Assembly (NCBI GenBank): GCA_018657645.1
Contig: JABHWT010000125.1
Span: 1-34,780, forward strand
Origin: Halieaceae bacterium
Lineage (GTDB): Bacteria; Pseudomonadota; Gammaproteobacteria; Pseudomonadales; Halieaceae
Reading direction: 5' to 3'
DNA length: 34,780 nucleotides
Positions 22,436-32,747 of the stretch are shown one piece after another (position 1 is the first letter of the stretch; each line of letters opens with the position of its first letter). The notes beneath the pieces are model-generated. The model did not search any database, was not told the DNA's origin, and saw only the letters and a list, made by a program, of their open reading frames with translations. The position numbers were made by a program, and so were the translations under genes.

Positions 22436-24748
22436 ATGTTTCTTGGCGCAGAAAAGGTAAAGCCTATTATTGCCAGGCGGGTGTTATGGATATTCCCTAC
22501 TCTCGCATCCATGTTGTTGATTGTCCTCTCGCAATTCAATCCTATTGCTTTTCACACACTAGTTGAATTGACCACAATAATTATTTCTTTTGTCGTGTTT
22601 GCATTGGGGTGGTCAACTTACCGTTCATCCCAGAACGCATTCCTGATTTTTCTCGCATGTGGATATTTTTGGATTGGTTCTCTCGACCTAATGCATGCCT
22701 TTGTATTTCCTGGAATAGACATTTTTGTGGAAGGGAATGCCAATTTATCTGTCCAGTTCTGGATTACAGCCCGTTACTTTGAAGCGTTATTGTTTCTTGT
22801 AGCTCCATTTGTCATATCAAGAAAACAAAACCAATATGCGCTGTTCATTGGTTTTGGAATAGTTTCAATAACATTGACTGTCTTCATTTTGCTGGGGCAA
22901 TTCCCCACGGTTTTTGTGGAGGGTAAGGGCCTTACAGAATTTAAGATCTACAGTGAATATTTGATCGTTTTCATGCTGGCAATAGCCGTTGTAAATATTT
23001 ACCGCCAGGGTAAAGATCTCGAGACAGAAGAAACTGTGCTGGTTATCCTCGCAGTTATATTCACCGTGTTCGCAGAAATTGCGTTCACACTCTATGATTC
23101 GCTAAAAGCAGTTTCCTTCGGCTTGGTAGGGCATCTTTTAAAGGTCTATTCGTTCTGGTTTATTTTCCAAGCAATTATCATCACTAATTTGAGAAAGCCC
23201 TACACGAAAATAATGCAAGCAGAGGAAAAATTGTCCCTTCATATTACAAATACTCCTCTTGGCAGTATTTCGTGGGATACCAATTTCATCTGCACCGAGT
23301 GGAACAAGTCGGCTGAGGAAATCTTCGGATACTCCGCCGATGAAGCGATAGGTAAACATCCAGTTGAGGCAATACTACCTTCAGAAGCTCGTGATGAACT
23401 AGACCTACTGCTTATGCAAAAAGGTGGTAACCAAATTGCCAGTAATAGTATTACCGGGGATGGAAGGGAGATAGTTTGCAACTGGTATAACACACAGATT
23501 ACCAATGATGCCGGTGAGGTAACTGGTGTTGTTTCATTGGTGCAGGACATTACTGAAAAAACGGAAATGGAAAAAACCCTTCGTCAATCGCAGAAAATGG
23601 AGGCGGTTGGTCAACTTACCGGTGGCATCGCTCATGATTTCAATAACATGCTCGGTATTATCTTGGGGAATATTGAACTCCTTCGTCTACACTTAGGGGG
23701 AGATACCAAGGCTGCCAAGTACATTGACAGCGCTTATGAGGGTGTCGAGCGTGGGACGAAAATTACCAAGAAACTTCTCAGCTTCTCTCGTACAGAGTTT
23801 GACAAATATCAGAGTGCCAAAGTGAATGACATCATTACTGGTATGGAAGACCTTATTTCCAAATCTCTTACGCCAAAAATTACCATTGAAACCCACCTTG
23901 CAAGCGATGTCTGGATGACGAACATCGATCCCACAGACTTTGAGGACACCCTCCTTAACCTGTCACTCAATGCCCGAGATGCCATGCCCGATGGTGGTTC
24001 TTTGATATTTGAAACTTCTAACAAAGTACTGGATGAGGCATATGTCCGATTGAACCCAGATAGCACTGCGGGTGACCATGTTCTGGTTTCTATCAGTGAT
24101 ACCGGAATAGGGATGACCTCGGACATATGTGACCAAATATTCCTACCTTTCTTCACGACAAAGGAAGTAGGAAAAGGAACTGGACTTGGAATGAGTATGG
24201 TATATGGCTTCATAAAACGTTCAGGGGGACACATCAAGGTATACTCTGAAGTGGGGAAGGGAACGGCATTCCACATCTTTCTACCAAAAGCAGTTGAAGA
24301 AGCACAGGGTGCAAAGGTAGACAGTGGTATTATTCATGAAGATCTACCACGTGGCGACGAGGTTATTCTAGTCGTTGATGATGAAAAAGAACTTGTACTT
24401 GTCGCCAGTTCATATCTTGAAAATCTAGGTTACAAGGTGCTGACCGCGACAAACGGTGAGCAAGCTTTGGAAAAACTTCATAAAGACAATTACATAGATC
24501 TGCTGTTCAGCGATGTCGTTATGCCGGGTGATATAGATGGCTTTGATCTTGGCATTGAAGTTCTGAAGGCGTTTTCCGGGGTAAAGGTATTGTTGACCAG
24601 CGGCTTTACAATCAACCATCAAAAGACTGCTAATGGCGACGGACCAATTGTAAAAAAATTATCAGAAAATCTTCTAAACAAGCCGTATAATCAGGCTGAA
24701 CTTGCTGTCGCAGTAAGGCGATCATTGGATGGTGAGGTATCAATGTAA
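22436..24748 (+). CDS. Hybrid sensor histidine kinase: MASE3-like membrane sensor, PAS, HisKA, HATPase, REC
   Basis: The start is set at ATG 22436 (an in-frame TTG at 22418 is possible), giving 770 residues. About residues 10-255 form seven or eight membrane helices with the pattern of the MASE3 integral sensor (SLDLMHAFVFPG, FWITARYFEALLF). A PAS domain follows (about 270-375, EWNKSAEEIFGYSADEAIGKHP). The phospho-acceptor is H400 in TGGIAHDFNN. The HATPase has N-box LSLNARDAMPDGG, G1 DTGIGM, F-box FLPFFTTKE and G2 GTGLGMSMV. The C-terminal receiver (about 635-755) has VDDE, D693 in FSDVVMPG, a TSG segment and the lysine in NKPY. It has no DNA-binding or other output domain, so signalling must pass to a separate partner. 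It converges tail to tail with the kinase on the other strand. Confidence 0.92.
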   Translation: MFLGAEKVKPIIARRVLWIFPTLASMLLIVLSQFNPIAFHTLVELTTIIISFVVFALGWSTYRSSQNAFLIFLACGYFWIGSLDLMHAFVFPGIDIFVEGNANLSVQFWITARYFEALLFLVAPFVISRKQNQYALFIGFGIVSITLTVFILLGQFPTVFVEGKGLTEFKIYSEYLIVFMLAIAVVNIYRQGKDLETEETVLVILAVIFTVFAEIAFTLYDSLKAVSFGLVGHLLKVYSFWFIFQAIIITNLRKPYTKIMQAEEKLSLHITNTPLGSISWDTNFICTEWNKSAEEIFGYSADEAIGKHPVEAILPSEARDELDLLLMQKGGNQIASNSITGDGREIVCNWYNTQITNDAGEVTGVVSLVQDITEKTEMEKTLRQSQKMEAVGQLTGGIAHDFNNMLGIILGNIELLRLHLGGDTKAAKYIDSAYEGVERGTKITKKLLSFSRTEFDKYQSAKVNDIITGMEDLISKSLTPKITIETHLASDVWMTNIDPTDFEDTLLNLSLNARDAMPDGGSLIFETSNKVLDEAYVRLNPDSTAGDHVLVSISDTGIGMTSDICDQIFLPFFTTKEVGKGTGLGMSMVYGFIKRSGGHIKVYSEVGKGTAFHIFLPKAVEEAQGAKVDSGIIHEDLPRGDEVILVVDDEKELVLVASSYLENLGYKVLTATNGEQALEKLHKDNYIDLLFSDVVMPGDIDGFDLGIEVLKAFSGVKVLLTSGFTINHQKTANGDGPIVKKLSENLLNKPYNQAELAVAVRRSLDGEVSM

Positions 24749-24769
24749 TGAATCGCTTCAAATCAACTC

Positions 24770-26932
24770 TCACTCGTCCAGGGCCCGGCGAACCGCATTA
24801 CACAGCTGTTCTTTGGAATAGGGCTTTTTGACAAATCTGCTCGCCCCCAGTTTTAGGGTAGCCTCTACGTCTTCATTTTCGGAAAATCCACTGGATATCA
24901 GTGCTTTTTGATCTGGAGACGATTTAAGAATCTGCTCGTAAGTCTGCTGACCGCTAATTCCTGGTTCCATCAACATATCCAATACTACCAGGTCAACTGT
25001 GTTGGCTTGAAGGTAGGCCACGGCTTCCTCTCCACTTGCTACCATAGAAACCTGATAGCCGTGGGAGGAGAGGATTTGGCTGGCGATATCGCGCACCGCC
25101 GCTTCGTCGTCAACAATAAGTAAAGACTCTCCTTTTCCATATGCCTCCTGCGGTAGGTCGGTTGAAGATGTCTCCGCTGCCTCTTTTGAGGATTGAAGGG
25201 GGAAATAGAGCTTGAAGCTTGTGCCATCTGGGCTGCTTGTTACCGTAATCGCGGCGTTGTGGTTTTTAATGGTGTTCCATACGATGGCCAAACCCAGTCC
25301 AGTGCCGCTACGGCCCAAATATTTTTTGGTGTAAAAAGGCTCGAAGATATGCTCCAGATCGCGTACGTCAATTCCCGGACCATCGTCATTAATCTCAAGA
25401 ACAACATATGTCCCCACTTTTATGTTGTGGGTGGCGCTGAACAGTTTGTCTATTTTTTGCGTGTTCGTAGCAATGTTGATTGTGCCAGCGCCGACGATGG
25501 CCTCTGCGGCATTGTTGACTAAATTCATAAGGCACTTTTTGATGTGGACTGCGGAGCAGGAGATAATGGAGTCACTGGCCTCATATGCAATTTCGCACGT
25601 TACTTGCGGATAGAGCTGCTTCACCTTCTGGTATTCTGGCGAAAGAAGATACTGGTCAATCATGGTATGGAGGCCATGCATCTCACGAGCCGTAGCAGCC
25701 CCTTTGGAAACTGTGAGCAGATCAGCGACAATATCGGCTGCTCTGTGACCAGACTCTCTAATTGCAGTCAGGGGCTTGCGCAGCTCACTTTCTTCGGACA
25801 AGGTCATAAGCATTAGGTCTGGGTAGCCCACTATTGCCGAGATGATGTTGTTGAGATCATGTGCCACGCCGCCCGCCATGAGGCCAATTGCCTCCATCTT
25901 CTCTGCACGCTGCAGTTGCTCCTTAGCTTTCCTTGTCATGGTAACGTCGCGGATTGTGCCAGACATTCCTTTGGGATGACCGTTCTCGTCAAAAAAAGTA
26001 TCTACGTTGAATTCAATATCATAGAGTGAACCGTCCTTTTTTTGAAAAACGAACTCAAGGCCACGCGCTTTGCCCGCCTTTTCCACTGCAGCAAGAAGTC
26101 GTTGACGATCGTTCGGATCATGGTAGAGAATGGTCGCATTTTTGCCTATGAGCTCCTCCTGAGCATATCCGGAAAGTAATTGGCAGGAGGGGGTGCAGTA
26201 AAAAATAGTGCCGTCGAGGTCTGTTTCAAAGTAAACATCCTGAAAGTTATCCACGATTCGGTGAAATTTGTCGTCGGTTTTTTGCTTGCTCTGCTCGGCC
26301 TTCTGACGAACAGTGATCTCCTGTTCGAGTTGGGCTGACCGCTCGTTTGACTGAGAAGTGCTTGTTAGGAGAAATGCGTGGAATTTACTCAGGCTTGTAA
26401 TCAAAACAACCAGGGCAGAAAGCACCATCGCCAGGTTATAGGACCAGACCGTGGGATTGACAGCATAGGCGGCAACATCAAACGTATAGACGTTCATGCC
26501 CAATAGAATGGCCCCGGCAGTGCCAGTCATCGAAAGCACAACCGCAGTAAACAGGATCCAACCCCCAAGGGGACCATATAGTATCGTGGCCATTATGCAC
26601 ACAACGAAAAATCCAAGGATACCGCCACCCACCAGACCTGTGGACCAAAAACCGATACCCGACAAAAGGGAAAGACTGCAGATGAATGAAATGGCGCGAA
26701 TTTGAAACGGAATTACATGACGCCATAGGCTGGTGCTCCAAAAAAGCACTGCCACCAAGAGCATGATGTACATATACGGTTGCCATACCAAGTGGTTGGG
26801 GCGTGAAAATCCAGCTATCAGGGTAGGAATACTGGCGAAAGATAATACGATCAGCGCTCTGTTCAGAATTTCGCTGCGAACCTGCATTATGTTGCTATTG
26901 TCGACCATTTTCCTCGGACCCATATGTTTCAT
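24770..26932 (-). CDS. Hybrid sensor histidine kinase: membrane region, PAS, HisKA, HATPase, REC
   Basis: Using ATG 26932 the protein is 720 residues; ATG 26908, preceded by GAGGAAA, is a reasonable alternative, and further codons are open upstream. About six membrane helices (residues 25-185) do not match the MASE3 plan of the facing kinase. A coiled linker leads to a PAS domain (about 225-345, VYFETDLDGTIFYCTPSCQLLSGY). H358 lies in AGGVAHDLNN. The HATPase shows NLVNNAAEAIVGAG, NDDGPGID, FEPFYTKK and GTGLGLAIV. The receiver (about 600-718) has VDDEAA, the phosphorylatable D652 in VLDMLMEPG, and VKKPYS. As with its neighbour there is no output domain. Only 21 bases separate the two stop codons. 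Confidence 0.92.
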   Translation of the reverse strand: MKHMGPRKMVDNSNIMQVRSEILNRALIVLSFASIPTLIAGFSRPNHLVWQPYMYIMLLVAVLFWSTSLWRHVIPFQIRAISFICSLSLLSGIGFWSTGLVGGGILGFFVVCIMATILYGPLGGWILFTAVVLSMTGTAGAILLGMNVYTFDVAAYAVNPTVWSYNLAMVLSALVVLITSLSKFHAFLLTSTSQSNERSAQLEQEITVRQKAEQSKQKTDDKFHRIVDNFQDVYFETDLDGTIFYCTPSCQLLSGYAQEELIGKNATILYHDPNDRQRLLAAVEKAGKARGLEFVFQKKDGSLYDIEFNVDTFFDENGHPKGMSGTIRDVTMTRKAKEQLQRAEKMEAIGLMAGGVAHDLNNIISAIVGYPDLMLMTLSEESELRKPLTAIRESGHRAADIVADLLTVSKGAATAREMHGLHTMIDQYLLSPEYQKVKQLYPQVTCEIAYEASDSIISCSAVHIKKCLMNLVNNAAEAIVGAGTINIATNTQKIDKLFSATHNIKVGTYVVLEINDDGPGIDVRDLEHIFEPFYTKKYLGRSGTGLGLAIVWNTIKNHNAAITVTSSPDGTSFKLYFPLQSSKEAAETSSTDLPQEAYGKGESLLIVDDEAAVRDIASQILSSHGYQVSMVASGEEAVAYLQANTVDLVVLDMLMEPGISGQQTYEQILKSSPDQKALISSGFSENEDVEATLKLGASRFVKKPYSKEQLCNAVRRALDE

Positions 26933-27042
26933 GATGAAGGGGGGCCTAACGCTAATGTTCCAACCAATCCAGGGCTCCGCCAAGCACGATTGCCATTGTT
27001 CGGAGGTGCCCTAGTATACACAACAGACGGAAGGCTACCATT

Positions 27043-27083
27043 CACTGCGGTCAGGGCTATTAACTACTGCCCTGAACCTAGTG
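27043..27083. promoter_or_regulatory. Imperfect hairpin in the deaD leader region
   Basis: TCAGGGC (27051-27057) pairs with GCCCTGA (27069-27075), and outer CACT (27043-27046) pairs with AGTG (27080-27083) across four-base bulges. It lies about 120-160 bases before the deaD start. Cold-inducible helicase genes often have long structured leaders, so a role in leader control is possible but unproven. No T-run follows. Confidence 0.3.
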
Positions 27084-27204
27084 CGATCTTCCTCCCCCAC
27101 TTCCGCTACAAAAATGCTGACTTACAGTTGCCAGGCAAAAGCCTTATAATCCCATATTGCCCACCATAGCACCATCAATCAGTCGCACGTAGTGAGATTC
27201 AATT

Positions 27205-29019
27205 ATGTCATCCCCCGAAGTCACCAGCTTCAGTGAATTGGCGCTTTCTGCGCCCCTTCAAAAAGCCATCAAAGCCGTGGGCTATGAACAGCCATCCCCC
27301 ATCCAGGCCGCGAGCATTCCGCATTTGCTTAACGGTGATGACCTTCTGGGTGTTGCGCAAACTGGTACCGGCAAAACAGCCGCTTTTGCACTGCCCTTGC
27401 TAAACAGGGTAGATCTGAGCCAGAAATCACCACAGATATTGGTGTTGGCACCCACCAGGGAGTTGGCGATTCAGGTGGCTGAGGCGTTTCAAACCTATGC
27501 CAGCCAAATGAAGGGCTTTCACGTTTTACCCATCTATGGCGGCCAGGATATGAGCGGTCAATTACGTCAGCTTAAAAGAGGGGTGCATGTAGTGGTTGGA
27601 ACCCCGGGCAGGGTAATGGATCATCTGCGAAGAAGGAGCTTAGACCTCAGTAACCTGAGTAGTCTGGTTCTAGATGAAGCTGATGAAATGCTCCGAATGG
27701 GATTTATTGAGGATGTGGAGTGGATTCTGGAACACACTCCCAGTGAACGGCAGGTAGCCTTATTTTCTGCAACCATGCCCAAGCCCATCAGGAAAGTTGC
27801 CGACCGATATCTAAAACATCCCAAAGAAATAAGGATTGCTAGTGAAACAGCAACAGCGCCTCATATTGAACAGCGATTCCTGATGGTTAATGGTTTTGAA
27901 CGCAAATTGGATGCCATTACACGTATTCTTGAGAGCGATGTTTTCGATGCGATGATTATTTTCGTCCGCACTAAAATTGCAACGGGCGAGTTGGCTGAAA
28001 AACTTGAAGCAAGAGGGTATTCCGCGTCTGCACTCAACGGTGATATGAACCAGACTTTAAGGGAGCGTACAATAAATCGCTTAAAGAAAAATCAACTGGA
28101 CATTATTGTTGCCACAGACGTCGCAGCACGGGGTATTGATGTTACGCGTGTCAGTCATGTCCTGAACTTCGACATCCCCTACGATAGCGAGGCCTATGTC
28201 CATCGCATTGGTCGCACCGGCAGGGCGGGGCGGGAAGGCAAAGCTATCTTATTTGTTGCCCCGAGAGAAAAGCGTTTGCTGCATTCCATTGAAAAAGCCA
28301 CTCGGCAGAAAATCCTTCCGATGGAACTTCCAAGTGGCCTGGAGGTTTCCAGTAGGCGCATCGAGCGTTTCAATCAACAACTCACCGACACACTGGAATC
28401 CCAGAACCTGGATTTTTTTTACGATATGCTCTCAAAGTATAGTACTGAACAGGAAAGGTCCGCAGAGGAGATAGCCTGTGCCTTAACTTACCTGTTGCAA
28501 AAAGACAAGCCGCTACAGTTTGAAGAGACTCCAAAGCGCAAAAAAAGCCGAGAGAAAATCGGCTCAGGGCACATAGAAGACAGCAGTAAGCACAAGACAA
28601 AAGGCGAAAGAGGCGGGAGTTCAAAACGTAAATCCATCGGTGGCAGTCAAATGACACGTTACCGCCTTGAAGTTGGCCGCAATGACAATGTTAAGCCAGG
28701 CGACATCGTGGGCGCCATCAGTAATGAGGCTGATATCGACGGTGAACACATTGGCCATATCAAATTATACGCTGACTACAGCACGGTAGATTTGCCAGAA
28801 GGAATGCCAAATGACCTTCTGCAGCTTTTGAAAAAGGTCAGGGTGTGCAATCGGCCTCTTAAGATCAAGCCCGAAGGTGGGCAAAGGCCATCAAATGAAG
28901 CCAAGAAGAAAATGCCAAAGAAAAATACTGGAAAGGCCAAAGCCAGCGTGACCGAAGCCAAAACCAAAACCAAAACTAAAACCAAAACAAAGGTCAGGAA
29001 GCGTAAAGCCAACGGCTAG
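27205..29019 (+). CDS. deaD: DEAD-box ATP-dependent RNA helicase, DeaD/CsdA type
   Basis: The 604-residue protein has all helicase motifs in order: Q-motif GYEQPSPIQ (27-35), Walker A AQTGTGKT (51-58), PTRELAIQ, TPGRVMDHL, VLDEADEML, FSATMP, then in domain 2 IIFVRTK, VATDVAARGIDV and HRIGRTGRAGR. Residues about 475-555 form a DbpA-like RNA-binding domain (RYRLEVGRNDNVKPGDIVGAISNEADI). The tail (about 560-604) is highly basic and ends in a run of Lys-Thr dipeptides. It unwinds structured RNA in ribosome assembly and mRNA decay, especially in the cold. It is divergent from the sensor kinase and ends 15 bases from the convergent FAD oxidase gene. Confidence 0.95.
   Translation: MSSPEVTSFSELALSAPLQKAIKAVGYEQPSPIQAASIPHLLNGDDLLGVAQTGTGKTAAFALPLLNRVDLSQKSPQILVLAPTRELAIQVAEAFQTYASQMKGFHVLPIYGGQDMSGQLRQLKRGVHVVVGTPGRVMDHLRRRSLDLSNLSSLVLDEADEMLRMGFIEDVEWILEHTPSERQVALFSATMPKPIRKVADRYLKHPKEIRIASETATAPHIEQRFLMVNGFERKLDAITRILESDVFDAMIIFVRTKIATGELAEKLEARGYSASALNGDMNQTLRERTINRLKKNQLDIIVATDVAARGIDVTRVSHVLNFDIPYDSEAYVHRIGRTGRAGREGKAILFVAPREKRLLHSIEKATRQKILPMELPSGLEVSSRRIERFNQQLTDTLESQNLDFFYDMLSKYSTEQERSAEEIACALTYLLQKDKPLQFEETPKRKKSREKIGSGHIEDSSKHKTKGERGGSSKRKSIGGSQMTRYRLEVGRNDNVKPGDIVGAISNEADIDGEHIGHIKLYADYSTVDLPEGMPNDLLQLLKKVRVCNRPLKIKPEGGQRPSNEAKKKMPKKNTGKAKASVTEAKTKTKTKTKTKVRKRKANG
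28956..28992 (+). repeat. Hexanucleotide tandem repeat coding for (Lys-Thr)n in the DeaD tail
   Basis: Near-perfect AAAACC units repeat about six times within the 3' end of deaD, encoding KTKTKTKTKTK. The unit length is a multiple of three, so gain or loss of units by slippage would change tail length without a frameshift. Confidence 0.7.
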
Positions 29020-29034
29020 GGTACCTCTGATTGT

Positions 29035-30354
29035 TCAGGCCATCACTGAACTGGTGTGTTGAATGTCGCGGTTTCTTGAATAAAAATCAAGACTAATGTT
29101 CTGGCCCACATCGGGGAGCTTCAGGCAAGCCGGATGTTTATCATGATCATTGCCTTCATTTTCTGTATTTATAATTGCTGCCATAATCTCGCCGATTAAA
29201 GGGGCGTTCTTGAATTGATTGCCGCTGGTTCCAATAGCCAGATAGTAGCCAGGGATACTGGTTTTGTCATAAATTGGAATCCAGTCATCGGACACATCGT
29301 AGAGACCCACTGTGCCTCTGGCGGTATTGGGAATACCCATTTCAGGAAAACGTTGGGCTGCTCGATACGTCTGCACATTCCACTGCGGTGTGAATTCCAG
29401 ATTATAATTGTCAGGATCAACAAAATCATGTGGATCGCAAACAGGGTCACTGGATCCAATCAACATATCCTTACCATCGGGTCGTTGATAGAAACCAGCA
29501 TCCATATCCATGAGGAAGCGGCCCCCTCTTTCAAAGTGTCTTGCGTTTGCAGGAATGTAGGCGACCTCGTGGCGCATAGCACGGGTGCTGAGTTTTAGCT
29601 GATTGGTTATGCCGGCCAGTTGATTGATCTTGCTTGAATGGGGGCCAGCTGCGTTGATAACAGTTGCAGAAAAAAAGGTACGACCATCATCGAGTTCAAT
29701 GCGATGCTTTTCAGAATGTGAAATGTTAAAGGCGGCTACCCGGGCATTGAATATAAATTCTGCGCCATGTTTTTGTGCCGCGACCTGTAGATTGTGGGTG
29801 GCCAGCTGCGGGTCAGAAACATATCCGGCCTGTGGCACCAGAATGCCACTACTGATTTCTCCCTTCGAGGGTGAACAGAAGGAATCGTGTGACGCAGGAA
29901 CAGGCGGCCCATAAGATGCCAGCGAAATGCCGGGGTAGAGTGTTTTGATGTCACCAGCGGACAGCAATTCATAAGGCACGCCTACCGCCTGCATTGCAGT
30001 GAGGTTCGCATCATAGCGAGACTCTTCGCCCTGCTTGATCAGTACAAGACCTCCGCACTCAGTGTAGCGCGCCATACCCCGTTCATCTTCTACTTGCAAA
30101 AAGTCAGCCCAGTTCAGCCAATGTCTGCGGGCCTGATGGGCAATGGCGCATGAAGTAATATGGGAGTAGATAGGTCGCACAATGGCTGAAGAATGGCTGG
30201 TCGAACCATAACCGGCGGCGGGAAGAGTATCCAGATTTAGGGTGCGAAAGCCCCTTCTGGCTAAAGCCAGGGCGATTGAACACCCCACTACTCCAGCCCC
30301 AATTATGGTGACATTGCGATCTGTTTGCATCTGTTTTGCCCATTTTTGATTCAT
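29035..30354 (-). CDS. FAD-dependent amino-acid/sarcosine oxidase-like (DAO family) oxidoreductase
   Basis: With ATG 30354 the protein has 439 residues (ATG 30330 and an upstream codon at 30405 are alternatives; none has a clear ribosome binding site). The FAD-binding Rossmann motif is TIIGAGVVGCSIALALARRG (near residues 16-35), with a DTLPAAGYGSTSHSSAI segment following the strand. VINAAGPHSSKI marks the middle FAD contact. The C-terminal block GLYDVSDDWIPIYDK...GYYLAIGTSGNQFKNAP is typical of sarcosine, dimethylglycine or D-amino-acid oxidase/dehydrogenase relatives. It would oxidise an amine substrate, which is not identifiable from sequence. It has no partner subunit genes and converges on deaD. 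Confidence 0.85.
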   Translation of the reverse strand: MNQKWAKQMQTDRNVTIIGAGVVGCSIALALARRGFRTLNLDTLPAAGYGSTSHSSAIVRPIYSHITSCAIAHQARRHWLNWADFLQVEDERGMARYTECGGLVLIKQGEESRYDANLTAMQAVGVPYELLSAGDIKTLYPGISLASYGPPVPASHDSFCSPSKGEISSGILVPQAGYVSDPQLATHNLQVAAQKHGAEFIFNARVAAFNISHSEKHRIELDDGRTFFSATVINAAGPHSSKINQLAGITNQLKLSTRAMRHEVAYIPANARHFERGGRFLMDMDAGFYQRPDGKDMLIGSSDPVCDPHDFVDPDNYNLEFTPQWNVQTYRAAQRFPEMGIPNTARGTVGLYDVSDDWIPIYDKTSIPGYYLAIGTSGNQFKNAPLIGEIMAAIINTENEGNDHDKHPACLKLPDVGQNISLDFYSRNRDIQHTSSVMA

Positions 30355-30405
30355 TTTGACAATAGTGCGCGAGCTCGACCAATACTGCCAAGGCAGCACG
30401 AGCAC

Positions 30406-30786
30406 CTAGCTCCGCACAATGTTCGCTCTGTGTAAAAAGCTACCACTTTTTTACCAGGCCGGTTTGGAGACAATGGCTAGGTTGGAGAGATCTGCGACTG
30501 AAAGGGTTGTTGCCTCTGGCCTGAGAGAGTATTAAAATTAGAGTTATATTGTAATTGCTCTGGCCACGCTTTGTCTTCAACTGTTGGGAGCCTGACTGCC
30601 CTGTCCGAATGGCCGTGGAGCAGGTGGCTCCTTCGAGGAATTTGGAGATTGAGGTCAACGACGACGCCTGGGCCCTGCACCGATGAATACTCCATCGCCG
30701 ACGATCTCTGGATGTCCCCACCTGCCGTTCAGGCAGTACGACAATAGTAAATGTCGATGCTTATGTGAAGATAAAAATAAGCTGTG
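30406..30786. other. 380-base gap, no supported gene
   Basis: Frames here are short and resemble no family. Features seen are an A/T-rich patch (about 30529-30555), a CTGCC/GGCAG hairpin (about 30723-30737), and a CGACA/TGTCG inverted repeat (about 30739-30756) followed by GCTTAT/ATAAGC arms (about 30759-30782) just beyond the hemF stop, which may help end hemF transcription. The region also holds the promoter of the FAD oxidase gene. Confidence 0.4.
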
Positions 30787-31707
<921 letters not shown>

Positions 31708-31827
31708 CTATAAGTCCTCGCCGGATAGTTGTCTGGGAATGTGGATTTAACAAGATTAACAAAAAGTGATTCTCGCGCAGAATGATTCTCTATACCATGG
31801 ACTACTGTAGTAAGAAAGAGTAGCAAA

Positions 31828-32073
31828 ATGATTGCTAGTGCCGATAATAGACTTTTGACCATTGCCGACAACCACGCCAGTAGATTGGCCCCCAGTGCGT
31901 CGCTGGCGAATTGCTATGCCAGGCAATCTGTAAACAAACTAACCAAGAATGCGCTGAATATCTCCTTTGGCTACGCCACTGCTTTGGAAACTGTGAACAT
32001 GCAAAGCGATGGTCATGCGGAGGTTCTAGGCACCACCATAGAAAAACACCAAGCTGACCTCAAAGGAGTTTAA
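31828..32073 (+). CDS. Hypothetical small protein upstream of nitroreductase
   Basis: An 81-codon frame starts at an ATG with an upstream AAGAAAGAG purine stretch and ends with TAA at 32071-32073, inside the leader of the next gene. Its last codons overlap the AAGGAG ribosome binding site of the nitroreductase, so translation of the small frame could influence that gene. Codon usage looks coding-like and the sequence (polar, no membrane segment, central YARQSVNKLTKNALNISFGYATALE) resembles no family I know. Whether it is expressed is uncertain. Confidence 0.4.
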   Translation: MIASADNRLLTIADNHASRLAPSASLANCYARQSVNKLTKNALNISFGYATALETVNMQSDGHAEVLGTTIEKHQADLKGV

Positions 32074-32075
32074 AA

Positions 32076-32747
32076 ATGCCTGATATTGACCTGTACGCGG
32101 CCATGTCTACTCTGCGAGCCGTGCGCCGGCTCCGAGCTGACACCATCCCCGATGATATCCTGGAGCGGGTTATCACTGCTGCTACCTGGGCTCCCAGTGG
32201 TGGAAACCGCGAACCCTGGCGCATTGTTCTGGTGCGCGATACCGAGCTCAAGACTGAGCTGGGCTCACTGTATAAGGAGCGCTGGAACCAGTTCGCCGCC
32301 ATGTATCGACAGGGCATAGCCCACCTTCCGGAAGAGGAGAAGGCCGCCCAGGAGCGCATTATCGATTCTGGTAATTACCTGGCAGAAAATTTTGCCGCCA
32401 CTCCGGCAATAGCCATTTTTTGTTTTGATTCAAGGCAAATGGCGATTACAGATGCCAAACTTGACCGGGTTTCGGTGGTCGGTGGTGGGTCGGTGTATCC
32501 CGCAGTACAGAATCTCTTGCTGGCTTGCCGTAAGGAGGGTTTGGGCTGCTGCTTAACCACGCTATTGTGCGAATGTGAAGACACGGTAAAACAGTTGCTT
32601 GATATTCCCGATAACTGGGGTACGGCTGCAGCCATTCCCATGGGTTATCCGCTACTGGGGGGGCACGGTTCTATCAAGCGCTCGCCAGCGAGAAAACTGA
32701 GTTATTCCGATAAATGGAAACAACCGCTGTTTGGAGATAATAAGTGA
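32076..32747 (+). CDS. Nitroreductase-family FMN protein
   Basis: The 223-residue protein follows an excellent ribosome binding site (AAAGGAG, 8 bases before ATG). The N-terminal STLRAVRRLRADTIPDDILERVI and AATWAPSGGNREPWRIVLVRD blocks are the FMN-phosphate and ring-binding segments of the nitroreductase superfamily; the C-terminal GYP...KRSPARKLSYSDKW is also typical. It is likely a homodimeric NAD(P)H-dependent flavin enzyme in the cytoplasm that reduces quinones, nitro compounds or flavin. Its TGA stop (32745-32747) overlaps the GTG start of the following monooxygenase-like gene, giving tight translational coupling and suggesting a joint function. Confidence 0.92.
   Translation: MPDIDLYAAMSTLRAVRRLRADTIPDDILERVITAATWAPSGGNREPWRIVLVRDTELKTELGSLYKERWNQFAAMYRQGIAHLPEEEKAAQERIIDSGNYLAENFAATPAIAIFCFDSRQMAITDAKLDRVSVVGGGSVYPAVQNLLLACRKEGLGCCLTTLLCECEDTVKQLLDIPDNWGTAAAIPMGYPLLGGHGSIKRSPARKLSYSDKWKQPLFGDNK

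Noticed and set aside
30470-30540. GGAGAG...GACTGAAAGGG...CCTGAGAGAG on the + strand recalling a glycine riboswitch, near an amine oxidase-like gene
   Set aside because: The core GCCGAAGGGGCAA and the CTCTCAGG order are not matched, and the strand is opposite to the oxidase gene it would control.
30440-30721. Open frames of 72 and 93 codons on the minus strand
   Set aside because: Low-complexity Arg/Ser-rich composition, two competing frames, and no ribosome binding site or family resemblance.
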